DNA of 64,000 nucleotides from assembly GCF_900115085.1 (NCBI RefSeq), contig NZ_FOVF01000007.1:89198-153197 (forward strand). The letters run 5' to 3'. The translations under genes and the position numbers were made by a program. Of the stretch, positions 52,701 through 61,301 are shown piece by piece. The stretch comes from Dokdonella immobilis. Its GTDB lineage: Bacteria; Pseudomonadota; Gammaproteobacteria; Xanthomonadales; Rhodanobacteraceae. Under the pieces are notes generated by a model. It saw only the letters and a list, made by a program, of their open reading frames with translations, was not told where the DNA came from and made no database searches. Each line of letters starts with the position of its first letter. The stretch's first letter is position 1.

Positions 52701-54967
52701 CGAGCGCAGTCGATGCAGACAATGACGGCGTTCCAGACAACTACTTCCTCGTCACCAACCCGGCAACCCTGCGGGCGCAGCTCGACAAGGCATTCGCGGA
52801 CATCATCGCCAATTCTCAGCCTACCGCGAGTGTGGCGACGAGTACGCCTCGTTTCGTGCCAGGCGCGACCCTGGCTTATGAGGCGTCCTACAAGTCGCTC
52901 GACTGGTCCGGCGATATCAAGGCCTACAACCTTCGTGCCGATGCCACCTACAACTCGGGAACCGAGGTGTGGAGTGCAAGCGGCAGCATGCCGGCGCCCG
53001 GCGCCCGCAATGTGTTTACCGCAGAGCCGGTCTCGGGTGGCTTCTCTGGTGTGCCGTTTACGACCTCCGGCCTCGATGCGGCCATGGAGGCGCGCGTGCA
53101 GGGAACGCTGGACCCGGCCGTTTTCACGATCAGCGAATTGATCGATTACATCAAGGGGGACAAGTCGAACGAACAAGGTGCGGCTACCTGCGTAGTCTCC
53201 ACCGATTGTCCTTACCGGATTCGCAGCTCAAAGGTTGGCGATATCCTGAACTCGACGCCTGCGGTCATCGGCGTCACGAGTTTCGGTTATGGCAGCATCC
53301 TGCGCGATATCGCGAGTACCGCTGCCGATGAATACCCGGCCTACGTCGAAGCCAAGAAGACCATCTTCGGAAACACCTCGCAAACGCCGATCCTGTTTGT
53401 CGGCGCCAATGACGGCATGCTGCATGCGTTCGACGGCCGCGCAGGCTCGGGTGGCGGCACCGAGTTGTTTGCCTACATTCCCAACGCCGTACTCGGCAAC
53501 CTGCATGAACTGGCCCAACCGGGCTATGTGCATCGCTACTTCGTCGATGCTTCGCCGACTGTCAGCGACGCCTATCTGGGAACCTGGAAGACGGTGCTGC
53601 TCGCATCGACTGGAGCCGGTGCACGCGCCGTGTTCGCGCTTGACGTGAGCGATCCGCGCAATTTCGACCAGAACGACGTGTTATGGGAGTTCAACGACAG
53701 CCTCGACACGGACATGGGCCAGTTTGTAGGTCGCCCCTACATGGGCATCACCGAGGGCGGCCAGTGGGTTGCCGCGTTCGGCAATGGCCTGAACAGTGAC
53801 CGCCAGCGCGCCATCCTGTACATCATGGATCTTGAGACCGGAACCGAAGTCGCCAAGATCGATACCGGCGTGGGATGTCCATCCACGACCTCGGGCTGCG
53901 TCGAAGGACCCAACGGTCTTGCAACGGCGGTGCTGGTCGACAACAGCGGCAATGGCGCGGCCGATACGGTCTACGCGGGCGACTACCAGGGCAACATGTG
54001 GCGGTTCGAACAGAACCTGAGCAGTGGAGCCTGGGCGCTCGGCAACGGTGGTCAGCCGATCTTCCAGGCCCGCGACACCAGCGGCAAGAAGCAATCGATT
54101 ACGAGCGGTGTCTACGCGGTCGCCAATCCGATTGGCGGCACGATGGTCATCTTCGGCACCGGTCGCTATCTGAATGCGAACGATGCCGATGAAACGCAGA
54201 TCGGCTTGGGCACCCGCCCCGCGGTTGATTCGATCTATGGCATCTGGGACAGCCGCAGCTATGACGATGTCAACGATGTATGGACCAGCTTCTTCCCGAT
54301 CGCGACGCGAACCAGCGGCACCTATGCCGATCTCGAACGCCAGCAGATCACGAGTTATACCCCGTTGGGAGCTGGCGGTATCAACGGTTACCGGACCGCG
54401 ACGCGCAACCCGGTCGACTATCGCCTGACCGCCACCGGTCCGGGCAAGCTGGGCTGGTACCTTGACCTGGCGTGCACCGGATGTCCGCTCGCGGACCAAG
54501 CCCTGATTGATGGTGAACGGGTGACGGCTACGCCGGATGGCGTCCTCAGCGACGTGATCTTCAATACGTTCCGTCCCGAGGGTGATACCTGCGAGCCAGG
54601 AAGTCTGAACGCAACGATGGTGCTCGACGCGCTGACTGGCGCGGCGGACTATATTCCGGTTCCACCGGAAGGTGGCTGGCCGGTTGGCCAGGAACCGCCT
54701 CCGGGTCCGTTGGTGGGTACCGATACGGTTCGCGGACCGCCTCCAGGCGAGCCGCCGATCGTCATCATCCGTCCGCCGAATCCGGGAGTTCCGTGTCTGC
54801 AGGGAACGCCTGGATGTGATCCGCCGCCGCCGGAGTGCGATCCCACGACGGATCCGACCTGTGTGCCGCCGATCAGGAAATGCGAATGGCGGTCACCGAA
54901 TTCGGCTGGCCGTCCTCCGGGCAAGGCCATACCATGTGGTCGCATTTCGTGGAAGCAGATTCGATAG
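49769..54967 (+). CDS. pilY1: Type IV pilus tip adhesin PilY1 with PA14-like insert
   Basis: A 1732-residue PilY1, the large exported tip protein required for pilus assembly and adhesion. The signal peptide is MLALLCAAAGIAHPVDVRA. The N-terminal part has the Xanthomonad-type DHKIYYEAYNDASDLNNDG block. Residues ~343-430 are a PA14/fibro-slime-like beta domain (TITVPTTGSYRIGVDGDDA) not typical of PilY1. The C-terminal propeller has PILFVGANDGMLHAFDG, and DNSGNGAADTVYAGDYQGN is a degenerate calcium-binding loop. A Pro-rich tail (~1640-1700) leads to the end GRISWKQIR. It is more A/T-rich than the housekeeping genes. GGGAG precedes ATG 49769. Confidence 0.95.
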   Translation: MKMLNTNLVTMLALLCAAAGIAHPVDVRAQAASGGIDVAQQPLFTASGQPPLNMLVMGKDHKIYYEAYNDASDLNNDGALDIGYKPATLDYYGYFNSFACYSYSTDHFVPVSATSNKQCSGSWSGDFLNYLTTSRMDALRRVLFGGWRQVDSTTQTILQGAYFPQDGHSWGKEYQSVARDGYNISNYSPLSAPDAGKYHLFAVTTVTGNTNTYTAGYQAPLFRVLKNTDKRVWNWLSIEGPVAGNKCFTASNSRVDCVPSSAATSTWDLVPASMYTALSITTWKWTSGTGTHPTNASQMNTLFNNNANATNRCGTGVISLIDATGSNNNPFAGTNGCTHDNYITRMTGTITVPTTGSYRIGVDGDDAVEVQIDGTVVAGWYGGHGNDRSDAGLLSHSGTINLTAGTHTVVFRHEEAGGGDNWGLFLNTPASVTSRDDYLVRVETCPASNAAVREPSCKAYPNGQFKPTGILHDYGESSRMYFGLITGSQNNNLEGGVLRRNMSNFGSEIDPDTGQFRSGVNGIANSISRLRMIGGNYNGSTTNNLNSDTNWNWANGTGNCPSIGDRAINNGECRMWGNPLAEMMYESMRYYAGAAAPTARFNTGGASAGTTEETTMGLTRETWKDPYAAAPAGGGFLSCSRPFQTVISDINPSYDGDLPGSAFTGAITTTSTTPGSISGFNASSEGQAIWNSEFGAGGRSVFIGDVNNVTDGAPTAKTASSFGNIRGLAPEEPTKGGTYYSASVARFARVTDLNSITGNQNLSTYAIALASPLPRIEFPVGDGRITLLPFGKTASGTFGGGTRKPTNTIVDFYVEQIVNLPGQPFDATINGGRPYAVFRINYEDVEQGNDHDMDAIVRYLINANADGTVTVTLNSEYAAGSADQNMGFVMSGTTEDGVYLDVRDSDSGTGSFQPYALNTPNPVLPGGCGITSPPTACGQQLPLNSTRVFTPSPSGATGGATILKNPLFYAAKYGAPTPSAVDADNDGVPDNYFLVTNPATLRAQLDKAFADIIANSQPTASVATSTPRFVPGATLAYEASYKSLDWSGDIKAYNLRADATYNSGTEVWSASGSMPAPGARNVFTAEPVSGGFSGVPFTTSGLDAAMEARVQGTLDPAVFTISELIDYIKGDKSNEQGAATCVVSTDCPYRIRSSKVGDILNSTPAVIGVTSFGYGSILRDIASTAADEYPAYVEAKKTIFGNTSQTPILFVGANDGMLHAFDGRAGSGGGTELFAYIPNAVLGNLHELAQPGYVHRYFVDASPTVSDAYLGTWKTVLLASTGAGARAVFALDVSDPRNFDQNDVLWEFNDSLDTDMGQFVGRPYMGITEGGQWVAAFGNGLNSDRQRAILYIMDLETGTEVAKIDTGVGCPSTTSGCVEGPNGLATAVLVDNSGNGAADTVYAGDYQGNMWRFEQNLSSGAWALGNGGQPIFQARDTSGKKQSITSGVYAVANPIGGTMVIFGTGRYLNANDADETQIGLGTRPAVDSIYGIWDSRSYDDVNDVWTSFFPIATRTSGTYADLERQQITSYTPLGAGGINGYRTATRNPVDYRLTATGPGKLGWYLDLACTGCPLADQALIDGERVTATPDGVLSDVIFNTFRPEGDTCEPGSLNATMVLDALTGAADYIPVPPEGGWPVGQEPPPGPLVGTDTVRGPPPGEPPIVIIRPPNPGVPCLQGTPGCDPPPPECDPTTDPTCVPPIRKCEWRSPNSAGRPPGKAIPCGRISWKQIR

Positions 54968-55088
54968 CGCGGTTGGTACGTGAGCCAGGCCCATGGACGG
55001 GCCTGGTCAAACCGGGGCAGGGATGGTCCCTGAACTTGAAAACAGGCCTGGCAGGATGACGCTCCGGCCGCGCAGCGAGGGCAAGATC

Positions 55089-55493
55089 TTGAAACAGCTC
55101 AGGGGATTTACACTAATCGAACTGCTGATCGTGATTGTCATCGTGGCGGTCCTTGCCGCGATCGCGCTACCGGGTTACCAGGATCACGTACGCAAGACGC
55201 GTCGCACCCAGGCCAAGGCCGACATGCTGGAGATCACCCAGATGCTCGAGCGCGAATTCACCCTGAACCGAAGCTACGAGGGCTTCGATACGAGTGGATT
55301 TGACCAGTCTCCCCGGAGCGGCAAAGCCTACTATGCGATTACCTATGCGCCGGATCCCATGATCAACTCCTACACGATCACGGCCACCCCGGTCGATTCC
55401 CAGCTCAACGACACAAAATGCGGCGTCCTGACCCTCGACAATCTTGGCGCCAAGACTGCGGACGGAACCCTGGGAGCGGCCGGCTGCTGGTAG
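55089..55493 (+). CDS. pilE: Minor pilin PilE
   Basis: A prepilin of about 134 residues with GFTLIELLIVIVIVAVLAAIA, Glu5 and a C-terminal disulfide region ending in Gly-Cys-Trp. I chose the TTG at 55089, which gives the leader LKQLRG| and has GAGGG seven bases upstream; an ATG at 55056 would lengthen the leader to ~17 residues. It is the last gene of the fimU-pilE operon. No major-pilin-like second copy is nearby. Confidence 0.9.
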   Translation: MKQLRGFTLIELLIVIVIVAVLAAIALPGYQDHVRKTRRTQAKADMLEITQMLEREFTLNRSYEGFDTSGFDQSPRSGKAYYAITYAPDPMINSYTITATPVDSQLNDTKCGVLTLDNLGAKTADGTLGAAGCW

Positions 55494-55548
55494 GGAGTGA
55501 CTGCCCTCCCCAAAAGAGTCGCCGGCAACATGCGACCGTCTGCATTGG

Positions 55549-55578
55549 CTTGTCGAAACAGGGCCTGGCGTCTATACT
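55549..55578 (+). promoter_or_regulatory. Promoter of tRNA pair
   Basis: TTGTCG (55549-55554), 18-bp spacer, TATACT (55573-55578), then a GC-rich discriminator CCGCACCCCGCG typical of stable-RNA promoters under stringent control. The first tRNA base is at 55594. Confidence 0.7.
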
Positions 55579-55593
55579 CCGCACCCCGCGAGC

Positions 55594-55669
55594 GCCGGAA
55601 TAGCTCAGTTGGTAGAGCGCGTCATTCGTAATGATGAGGTCGTAGGTTCGATTCCTATTTCCGGCACCA
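55594..55669 (+). tRNA. tRNA-Thr (anticodon CGT)
   Basis: 76 nt with encoded CCA. The acceptor arm GCCGGAA / TTCCGGC pairs perfectly, the D-loop is AGCTCAGTTGGTAGAGC, and the anticodon loop TTCGTAA gives CGT, reading ACG. T-arm GTAGGTTCGATTCCTAT. Confidence 0.96.
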
Positions 55670-55766
55670 TTCTCCGGCTCTCCTTGCGCAGACCGGGTCA
55701 ACGGCGGGCTATCCCGGGCAGCAGCGGCGGGCAAGGCGGAGACATCGTCACGGTGTCCAGCCGAAT

Positions 55767-55841
55767 GGGCGATTAACTCAGCGGTAGAGTGCCACCTTCA
55801 CACGGTGGAAGTCAGTGGTTCGATCCCACTATCGCCCACCA
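55767..55841 (+). tRNA. tRNA-Val (anticodon CAC)
   Basis: 75 nt with encoded CCA. Acceptor GGGCGAT / ATCGCCC, D-loop AACTCAGCGGTAGAGT, anticodon loop TTCACAC giving CAC, reading GTG. It lies 97 bp after tRNA-Thr and may share its promoter. Confidence 0.95.
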
Positions 55842-55901
55842 TTCCTTCTCCCAACCGCTTGGTTTCTTGCTTGTCGCACCGGCTGGCGAAGTCCGGGCCG
55901 C

Positions 55902-55920
55902 ATGGGTCTTGATGACCCAT
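55902..55920. terminator. ATGGGTC hairpin after tRNA-Val
   Basis: ATGGGTC, loop TTGAT, GACCCAT: a perfect 7-bp stem 61 bp past the tRNA. No T-run follows. The rest of the 263-bp tRNA-pilD gap holds no gene. Confidence 0.35.
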
Positions 55921-56011
55921 CACGAGAGACGATTCCCAGGTCGAGGCCGTGGAGGCCGCGTCGCAGTGCCCATCGTGGGCCGGGCTCGGAGCGCGCCGGC
56001 ATCGGAACACG

Positions 56012-56036
56012 AAAATGGGGCACCGGGCGATGCCCC
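56012..56036 (-). terminator. Candidate terminator of pilD
   Basis: Reverse strand: GGGGCA, loop TCGCCCGG, TGCCCC followed by ATTTTC. The stem is 6 bp with a short U-tract, about 70 bp past the pilD stop. Confidence 0.55.
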
Positions 56037-56104
56037 AGATAGTGGAACGTAGAATTTGCCACGGTCGGGGACAGGTCACCGGGTGACTGCCAACCTTACC
56101 GCGA

Positions 56105-56977
56105 TCAATGCCCGATCAGAAACCAGCGTTCGTAGAGCAGCGACAGCTCCGTTCCAAAAACGAACCAGACCCAGCCGGCCATGGCGATAAAGGGTCCGAA
56201 TGGAATTGGCGTGCTGCGATCCTTTCCGCCAACGAACAGGGCGATGCCGCCGACCAGGGCGCCGACCAGGGAGGAGAGGAGGATGACCGGCAGCAATGCC
56301 GTCGCTCCCATCCAGGCGCCGAGCGCACCGAGCAGCTTGAAGTCGCCGTAGCCCATACCCTCCTTGCCGGTAAACCACTTGAACAGCCAGAACACCAGCC
56401 ACAGGCTGGTCCAGCCTATCGCCGCACCCAGGATCGCTTCGGAAGGACCAACGAAGACGGGGATCAGTGAAAGCAGCAGTCCGAGCCAGAGCAAGGGCAG
56501 GGTCAGTTGGTCGGGCAATAGCTGGGTCCGCGCGTCGATACCTGAGGCGGCGATAAGTATCCAGGTAAATGCCAACCCGGCCAGCAATGGCCATCCGAAC
56601 CCGAATTTCCAGGCAACGATCGCGCACGCCAGTGCGCTCAGCAGCTCGACCAACGGGTATTGCCACGAAATGTGTGCTTTGCAATAGCGGCAGCGACCGC
56701 CGAGGAAGAGGTAGCTCAAGAGCGGAATATTCTCGAGAGGAGTCAGTGCATGCTTGCAATGCACGCAATGCGAGCCATGGAAGACGAGGTCAGGTGGAGG
56801 CGGGTCCGTCTCGACCGGCGCGTTGCCGAGGATATCGAGTGCCTGCGCCCTCCAATCGTGTTCCAGCCGCCGGGGCAAGCGCAGGATCACCACATTCAGA
56901 AAGCTGCCGACCAAAAGGCCCAGCACCGCGGCAAGCGGAATCAACAGGGCAGGCTGTTCAAGCCAGGCTGGGTCCAT
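56105..56977 (-). CDS. pilD: Prepilin peptidase / N-methyltransferase PilD
   Basis: A 290-residue A24 aspartic peptidase that cleaves and N-methylates prepilins and type II pseudopilins. It has about eight membrane helices. The cytoplasmic zinc-binding CVHCKH ... CRYCKAH tetracysteine is intact, and the catalytic aspartates are in GIDARTQLLPD and GMGYGDFKLLG. It starts at ATG 56977, after pilC on the same strand with 230 bp between, so a separate promoter is possible. Its substrates are the pilins encoded nearby. Confidence 0.96.
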   Translation of the reverse strand: MDPAWLEQPALLIPLAAVLGLLVGSFLNVVILRLPRRLEHDWRAQALDILGNAPVETDPPPPDLVFHGSHCVHCKHALTPLENIPLLSYLFLGGRCRYCKAHISWQYPLVELLSALACAIVAWKFGFGWPLLAGLAFTWILIAASGIDARTQLLPDQLTLPLLWLGLLLSLIPVFVGPSEAILGAAIGWTSLWLVFWLFKWFTGKEGMGYGDFKLLGALGAWMGATALLPVILLSSLVGALVGGIALFVGGKDRSTPIPFGPFIAMAGWVWFVFGTELSLLYERWFLIGH

Positions 56978-57207
56978 GAATCGATGATCTCCGCAGTTTG
57001 ATCGCCAAAATACCAGCTTGACCTTGGCGTTGGCGAACGCTTGAACCTATCGAATCAATGCGCAGAATCGCGCCGGGTGCAGAACAGGCTGCCGCAGCGG
57101 GCAGCCGGGCCTCGTTGGGCGGGCAAAAGACCACTCGCAACCGACCGCCACGCTGGGGTGTGGCGATACCCGCGCCTTTTCGCCAGCGCCTCCGCGAGGC
57201 GCCGGAA

Positions 57208-58485
57208 TCAGCCAACCACGGAACCGAGCTTGAAGATCGGCAGGTACATGCCGATGACCATGCTGCCGACGATCACGCCGATGATGACCATGATGAACGG
57301 CTCCAACAGGCTGGCCAGGGCATCGACGGCGTTGTTGACTTCCTGTTCGTAGAACTCGGCGATCTTGAACAGCATGGCATCGAGTGCACCGGATTCCTCG
57401 CCGATCGATACCATCTGAACGACCATGTTCGGAAACAGGTTGGTCTGCCGAATGGCAAGCTGGAGCTGATGACCGACAGCCACGTCTTCGCGGATGCGCT
57501 TGACCGCATCGTTGTAGACGACGCTACCGGTAGCGCCGGCAACCGAATCCAGGGCTTCCACCAGCGGGACGCCGGCCCGGAAGGTAACGCCCAGGGTCCG
57601 CGCAAAGCGGGCCATGGCGGATTGGCGAAGAATTTCACCGACCACCGGGATCTTGAGCAGTCCTCGTCCGACCAGATGCGCAAACTTGTCCGATCGTTTG
57701 TAGAGCATGACGATGCCGAAGATGCCGCCGACGAATACCAGCAGCATCAGCCACCACCACTGGACCATGAAGCGCGAAAGGCTGACCAGCATCTGGGTAA
57801 AGGCAGGAAGGTCGGCGCCGAAATTCTTGAATACCGTTTCGAACTGCGGGATGACGAAAATCAACAGAACCGCCGAGACGATCACGGCCACGGAAAGGAC
57901 CATGGCCGGGTAGAACATCGCCTTCTTGATCTTGCCCTTGATCGCTTCGATGTTTTCCTGATAATTGGCGATCGTGTCGAGCACGGTATCGAGAACGCCG
58001 GCCGATTCGCCGGCACGGACCAGGTTGCGATACAGCTCGTCGAACTGGACCGGATACTTGCCGAGAGCTTCGTTCAGCGCAGAGCCGCCCTCGATCTCGG
58101 TCTTGATATCGACCAGCATGTCCTTCATCCGGGGATTGTTCTGGCCGCCGGCGACGATCTCGAAGCCCTGCACCATGGGCACACCGGCAGCCATCATGGT
58201 CGCGAGCTGGCGGCTGAACACCGAAATATCCCGAGGCTTGATCGTCTTGCCGGTCTTGCCGAACAGTGGCTTGGGTTTGGCCTTGACGGTCTGCGGGTTG
58301 ATGCCCTGGCGCCGCAGCTCGGCCTTGACCAGGCTCGCGCTCTTGGTCGTATGCTCACCTTTGAGCTTGACGCCGCGTTTGTCTATGCCGGTCCAGACAT
58401 AGGTCTCCATCTGACTCACTTTGGCGCGCGACTGGCCGACGGTCGTCTTGACGCCGGCTCTCGCGGTTGCGGTCGTGGTTGCCAT
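57208..58485 (-). CDS. pilC: Type IV pilus inner-membrane platform protein PilC
   Basis: A 425-residue PilC (GspF family). The two T2SSF domains are visible, with ISVFSRQLATMMAAGVPMVQG and ARTLGVTFRAGVPLVEALD, plus three membrane helices (FYPAMVLSVAVIVSAVLLIF, WWWLMLLVFVGGIFG, PFIMVIIGVIVGSMVIG). It is the platform on which PilB assembles pilins. It starts 3 nt past the pilB stop, so pilB-pilC are co-transcribed. The major pilin gene, often here in relatives, is not visible. Confidence 0.96.
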   Translation of the reverse strand: MATTTATARAGVKTTVGQSRAKVSQMETYVWTGIDKRGVKLKGEHTTKSASLVKAELRRQGINPQTVKAKPKPLFGKTGKTIKPRDISVFSRQLATMMAAGVPMVQGFEIVAGGQNNPRMKDMLVDIKTEIEGGSALNEALGKYPVQFDELYRNLVRAGESAGVLDTVLDTIANYQENIEAIKGKIKKAMFYPAMVLSVAVIVSAVLLIFVIPQFETVFKNFGADLPAFTQMLVSLSRFMVQWWWLMLLVFVGGIFGIVMLYKRSDKFAHLVGRGLLKIPVVGEILRQSAMARFARTLGVTFRAGVPLVEALDSVAGATGSVVYNDAVKRIREDVAVGHQLQLAIRQTNLFPNMVVQMVSIGEESGALDAMLFKIAEFYEQEVNNAVDALASLLEPFIMVIIGVIVGSMVIGMYLPIFKLGSVVG

Positions 58486-58488
58486 GAT

Positions 58489-60219
58489 TTAGTCCTTGGT
58501 GACTCGGTTGATTTCTGCAAGGCTGGTGACGCCGTTGCGTGCTTTCAGCAGTGCTGAAGCGCGCAGGTCGCGAATGCCGTCGGCCCGGGCCTGGTCGGCG
58601 ATCTGGATGGCGGATCCGCCGGAGAGAATGATCTTTGCGATGGATTCGGTCAGCGGCATGACCTGGTAGATGCCGGTGCGTCCCTTGTAGCCCTCATTGC
58701 AGCCCGAGCAGCCAACCGCCTCCTGCAACTGCATGCCGGCGGCAATGTCTTCCTTGGTGAAGCCCTCGGCCAGCAGGGCGGCTTCTGGAAGCTCAAGCGG
58801 CCGCTTGCATGTGTGCAGGCGCCGGGCGAGTCGCTGGGCGATGATCAGGGTCACCGAGGAGGTGATGTTGTAGGGCGCGATGCCCATGTTCATGAGGCGT
58901 GCGATAGTTTGCGGTGCGTCATTGGTATGCAGCGTGGACAGCACCATGTGGCCGGTCTGCGCGGCCTTGATCGCGATTTCCGCGGTTTCAAGATCGCGGA
59001 TTTCGCCGACCATCACCACGTCGGGATCCTGGCGCAGGAAGGAGCGCAAGGCGGCGGCAAACGTCATGCCGCGCTTGGTGTTCTGCTGGACCTGGTTGAT
59101 GCCAGGTACGCGGATTTCGACTGGATCCTCGACCGTGGAGATGTTGCGTCCCTCGGTGTTGAGGATATTCAAGGCCGTATAGAGCGATACGGTCTTGCCC
59201 GAGCCGGTCGGTCCGGTGACCAGGACCATGCCATAAGGCTTTTCGATCGCATCGAGGAACAGTTCGCGCTGATCGTCCTCGTAGCCGAGCTTGTCGATGC
59301 CCATCTTCGCGGCAGAGCCATCGAGGATACGCATTACGATCTTCTCGCCGAACAGCGTCGGACAGGTGCTGACGCGGAAGTCGATCGATTTCGTCTTAGA
59401 CAGATTGAGCTTGATGCGACCGTCCTGCGGCACCCGGCGCTCGGCGATATCGAGACCCGCCATGACCTTGATGCGCGAGGAGATGCGCGGTGTCAGCCGG
59501 ATCGGCGGCGAGGCCACGTGTCGCAGCATGCCGTCCATGCGCAGGCGCACGCGATAGTTGGTCTCATACGGTTCGAAATGGATATCCGAGGCACCGCGCT
59601 TGATCGCGTCGACCAGCACCTTGTTGACGAAGCGCACGACCGGCGCGTCATCGGCACTGTTGGCATCGACACCGGTACCGCCCTCGTCCTCGCCGCCGAC
59701 ATCGCCCAGGTCGAGATTCTCGAGCCCCTCGGCATCATCCATTTCCTCGATCGTAGTGCTGGTGGCGTTATGTGCCTGCTCGATGGCGCGCTCGAGCTGC
59801 TGCTCGTCGACCAGGATGGGTTCGATGATGTGGTTGGACTGGAACTTGATGTCGTCCAGGGCACGCAGGTTGGTCGGGTCGGAGACGCCGACGAACAGGC
59901 GGTTGCCGCGCTTGAACAGCGGCAGGGCCTTGTGCTTGCTGATCAATTCTTCCTTGACCAGCTTGATCGGTATCTGGCTCAGGTCGAGCGCGGTGACGTC
60001 GAACAGCGGAACGCCGAATTCGAATGACGAGGCCAAAGCGATCTGCGCGGTCGAGACCAGGCCGTTCTCTGCGAGCCAGGCGCCAATTGGAATCTTCTGC
60101 TTGCTGGCGTCCTCGATCGCCTTGCGCGCGTCGTTTTCGCCCAACAGGCCTTCCGCGACCAGACGCCGGCTGATACCGGAAAGTCCGACCAATGTGCCCG
60201 TATTCAGCTGTGTTGCCAT
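58489..60219 (-). CDS. pilB: Type IV pilus assembly ATPase PilB
   Basis: A 576-residue hexameric ATPase that powers pilus extension. The N-terminal GSPII_E/MshEN domain is followed by the motor: Walker A GPTGSGKTVSL, Asp box TVEDPVEI, Walker B VGEIRDLETAE, His box TGHMVLSTLHTND, and a tetracysteine zinc site (CKRP ... CSGCNEGYKG). ATG 60219 starts MATQLNTGTLVG; a longer upstream frame has no similarity. A strong sigma-54 site lies upstream. Confidence 0.96.
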   Translation of the reverse strand: MATQLNTGTLVGLSGISRRLVAEGLLGENDARKAIEDASKQKIPIGAWLAENGLVSTAQIALASSFEFGVPLFDVTALDLSQIPIKLVKEELISKHKALPLFKRGNRLFVGVSDPTNLRALDDIKFQSNHIIEPILVDEQQLERAIEQAHNATSTTIEEMDDAEGLENLDLGDVGGEDEGGTGVDANSADDAPVVRFVNKVLVDAIKRGASDIHFEPYETNYRVRLRMDGMLRHVASPPIRLTPRISSRIKVMAGLDIAERRVPQDGRIKLNLSKTKSIDFRVSTCPTLFGEKIVMRILDGSAAKMGIDKLGYEDDQRELFLDAIEKPYGMVLVTGPTGSGKTVSLYTALNILNTEGRNISTVEDPVEIRVPGINQVQQNTKRGMTFAAALRSFLRQDPDVVMVGEIRDLETAEIAIKAAQTGHMVLSTLHTNDAPQTIARLMNMGIAPYNITSSVTLIIAQRLARRLHTCKRPLELPEAALLAEGFTKEDIAAGMQLQEAVGCSGCNEGYKGRTGIYQVMPLTESIAKIILSGGSAIQIADQARADGIRDLRASALLKARNGVTSLAEINRVTKD

Positions 60220-60261
60220 AAGAATGTCGCGCAAGTCCCCGTAACCACTGTTGAATCTACC

Positions 60262-60276
60262 GCAAATATCATGCCG
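60262..60276 (-). promoter_or_regulatory. Sigma-54 (RpoN) type -24/-12 promoter of pilB
   Basis: Reverse strand CGGCATGATATTTGC matches the TGGCACG-N4-TTGC consensus except at two positions, with the invariant GG and GC in place. The predicted start near 60250 leaves a leader of about 31 nt. Type IV pilus genes of relatives are often under RpoN/PilR control. Confidence 0.65.
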
Positions 60277-60404
60277 AAAGAACACCCGCGGAGACGTATA
60301 GTGGCCCATTCCACACTATTTGGCCCCGAGAGGAGCACGCCGGGACGCGCCCTGAGCTTTTCGGGCGGCCAAAGGCGCGGCCCGGAATGCCCGATGCCCA
60401 GCGA

Positions 60405-61301
60405 TTAGCGACTATGATCAGGGACCAGTATTCCGACGAGAAAGAGCAGGAGATCGGACAGAATAGTGACTCCCCGGAAGGCCAGGGCGGCGTAGAGTGC
60501 CTCCGCTTCCCCACACACAGGGCCAAGCAGGCCCACCAGCAAGGCCTCCCTGACCCCAAGTCCCCCGGGGGATCCGATAACGAGGAAACCGCCGAGCCAG
60601 CAGACCGCAATCGTTGGTAGCAACTCCAGCGCATCAAGAGCGGGCGCTTCGAACAAGAATCTGAAAGCGATCGCGGCCAGGGCAAAAAAGGAACAGTAGC
60701 AGGCCGTAGCTCCCAAGACCCCGCCAATTCCGGCGTGCCAGGTGCCGTCCAAGGCCGACATCCTGTCACGCAAACGTAGCCAGTAGAAAATTGCGATCAG
60801 TCCGAAGAAGCCGACCAGGATGATCCATCGCCAAGGTGCCAGCCATTGCAATGCTCCCGGCAACCCCGTCGCCGGCATAGCAAAAGAGAGCGACACGGCC
60901 ACCGCCACAAGTAGAATGGATTCTGCTACGGCGGCCGTCGCCACGGGGACATGGTCGAGCCCCTGCTGGCGTGCATGAACATGTCGGGCGGCTAAATGGA
61001 ACACGTTTCCAGGCGCATATTTTGCGAGCTGAGCGCGCATGTGGCCTCGTACCGCTGACGTCGCCGTAATGGATGGGCTCGCCAATGCGCGAAGCAGCAG
61101 CCACCATGCGATTGCCAGCAGCACGCCTCCTGCGGAATAGACCAGGGTGGCCAATCCCATGCCGGAAATCAGGGAGGGCCAGGGTGCAAGCGCGGCGACC
61201 CGGGGAGCGAGTTGCACGAAGCGCCAGAGAACGAATCCCAGGCAAACCACGGTAAGTCCGGCGCCGATCCAACGCGTCGGTCGGGTCAGCGACGCCGGCA
61301 T
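60405..61301 (-). CDS. Polytopic membrane protein, LPG-synthase/flippase-like (UPF0104)
   Basis: A 298-residue protein with about eight membrane helices and the block SPGGLGVREALLVGLLG that is characteristic of the lysylphosphatidylglycerol-synthase transmembrane (UPF0104) family; HMRAQLAKYAPGNVFHLAARH is another landmark. Members lie in glycan clusters and may act as flippases or aminoacyl transferase anchors. The start overlaps the methyltransferase end by 16 nt. Function here is inferred from the neighbours (GT2, methyltransferase). Confidence 0.75.
   Translation of the reverse strand: MPASLTRPTRWIGAGLTVVCLGFVLWRFVQLAPRVAALAPWPSLISGMGLATLVYSAGGVLLAIAWWLLLRALASPSITATSAVRGHMRAQLAKYAPGNVFHLAARHVHARQQGLDHVPVATAAVAESILLVAVAVSLSFAMPATGLPGALQWLAPWRWIILVGFFGLIAIFYWLRLRDRMSALDGTWHAGIGGVLGATACYCSFFALAAIAFRFLFEAPALDALELLPTIAVCWLGGFLVIGSPGGLGVREALLVGLLGPVCGEAEALYAALAFRGVTILSDLLLFLVGILVPDHSR

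Noticed and set aside
54835..55059. Possible frameshift at the end of pilY1
   Set aside because: The PilY1 frame ends in GRISWKQIR, the normal type of PilY1 C-terminus, so the other frame is noise.
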